DNA of 21,346 bases from Parachlorella kessleri. Its lineage: Eukaryota > Chlorophyta > Trebouxiophyceae > Chlorellales > Chlorellaceae. The notes below the pieces were generated by a model. It had not been told where the DNA came from, did no database searches, and saw only the letters and a list, made by a program, of their open reading frames with translations. The stretch covers positions 1-21,346 of the forward strand of contig BBXU01002817.1 in assembly GCA_001598975.1 (NCBI GenBank). The letters are read 5' to 3'. Of this stretch, positions 19,307 to 21,346 are shown one piece after another; the first letter of the stretch is position 1, and each line of letters opens with the position of its first letter. The position numbers and the translations under genes are program-made.

Positions 19307-19360
19307 TGTCACTGGTGGCTGGCAGTGCAGCAGTGTCACTGGTGGCTGGCAGTGCAGCAG
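19307..19360. repeat. Perfect tandem repeat, 2 x 27 bp
   Basis: The 27-bp unit 19307-19333 (beginning TGTCACTGGTGGCTGGC) is repeated exactly at 19334-19360. It is intergenic, upstream of the inverted repeat relative to the 174-aa gene. Confidence 0.95.
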
Positions 19361-19575
19361 AGGACAATAGCTGTGACTGTCAGGACGTGTCAAGATATAG
19401 GTAGCAAGGTAACTCGGACTTGTCTGTGTTGATCGTGGCATGCAATGCGAACTAGGGAGAGGTAGAGGTGAACTATACTAACGGTGTAACTGTACTGACC
19501 GGATGCAACTATGTTCTAGGACTTGCTGGCATCCTGCATACTTATAGTCTGCCCAGGCTCTTCTGCATGAACATG

Positions 19576-19580
19576 TTACA
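19576..19580 (-). terminator. TGTAA polyadenylation signal of eL13
   Basis: TTACA on plus, 86 nt after the eL13 stop; first such signal and at a normal distance for a ribosomal protein gene. Confidence 0.6.
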
Positions 19581-19665
19581 TGATCATCTATATCCCGAGC
19601 GCAGCCCTTCCCTAGCCAGCACTGCGGGTTCCACGGGTGCTCCAAATGCCACCGCCGCCCCCCGC

Positions 19666-21346
<1,681 letters not shown>

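Larger units (their letters stand above)
18952..19665. other. Intergenic: eL13 3' end and promoter of the 174-aa gene
   Basis: This 714-bp interval separates two minus-strand genes. It contains the 20-bp inverted repeat with CACGTG boxes, the 27-bp tandem repeat and the eL13 poly(A) signal; no coding region is recognised. Confidence 0.6.

Overview
The window is nuclear DNA of a green alga, most likely a chlorophyte of the class Chlorophyceae (Volvocales or Sphaeropleales). The grounds are short GT-AG-bounded exons in a GC-rich background, dense introns, TGTAA-type polyadenylation signals after several genes, and proteins whose closest recognisable relatives are plant, algal or animal housekeeping families. 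No bacterial operon, mobile-element gene, CRISPR array or rRNA/tRNA gene was recognised. Every gene was rebuilt by hand from exons whose reading phases join without a frame break. The homology calls are from memory of the families, not from a search.

Layout, left to right. 1-2213 holds no recognisable gene and is probably the long 3' flank of the next gene. 2214-6851 (minus) is a 14-exon gene for a 552-residue four-ACT-domain protein of the plant ACR type. 7480-13282 (minus) is a 12-exon gene for a 640-residue WD40-cyclophilin (CYP71/PPWD1). One of its introns carries an AT-rich, hairpin-rich block that looks organelle-derived. 13652-14870 (plus) is a 5-exon gene for a 166-residue protein consisting only of the Aha1 N-terminal domain, an Hsp90 co-chaperone. 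It is head-to-head with CYP71 over a 369-bp shared promoter that contains a TTCTAGAA heat-shock-element core. 15341-16648 (minus) is a 4-exon gene for a 304-residue protein with the RRM-like and coiled-coil C-terminus of R3HCC1/R3HCC1L; it converges on the Aha1 gene. 17981-18951 (minus) is a 4-exon gene for a 174-residue acidic/coiled-coil protein of a family I cannot name. 19666-20893 and beyond (minus) is the 3' part of the gene for ribosomal protein eL13; its N-terminal exons lie past the right edge.

The genes are functionally independent housekeeping or regulatory genes. The exception worth attention is the divergent pair CYP71/Aha1, both protein-folding factors, which may share a stress-responsive promoter. 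Other non-coding signals of note are a perfect 20-bp inverted repeat with a CACGTG box in each arm (19130-19185), a perfect 2 x 27-bp tandem repeat (19307-19360), G-quadruplex-type tracts in two introns, and a tandemly duplicated splice donor in the ACR gene.
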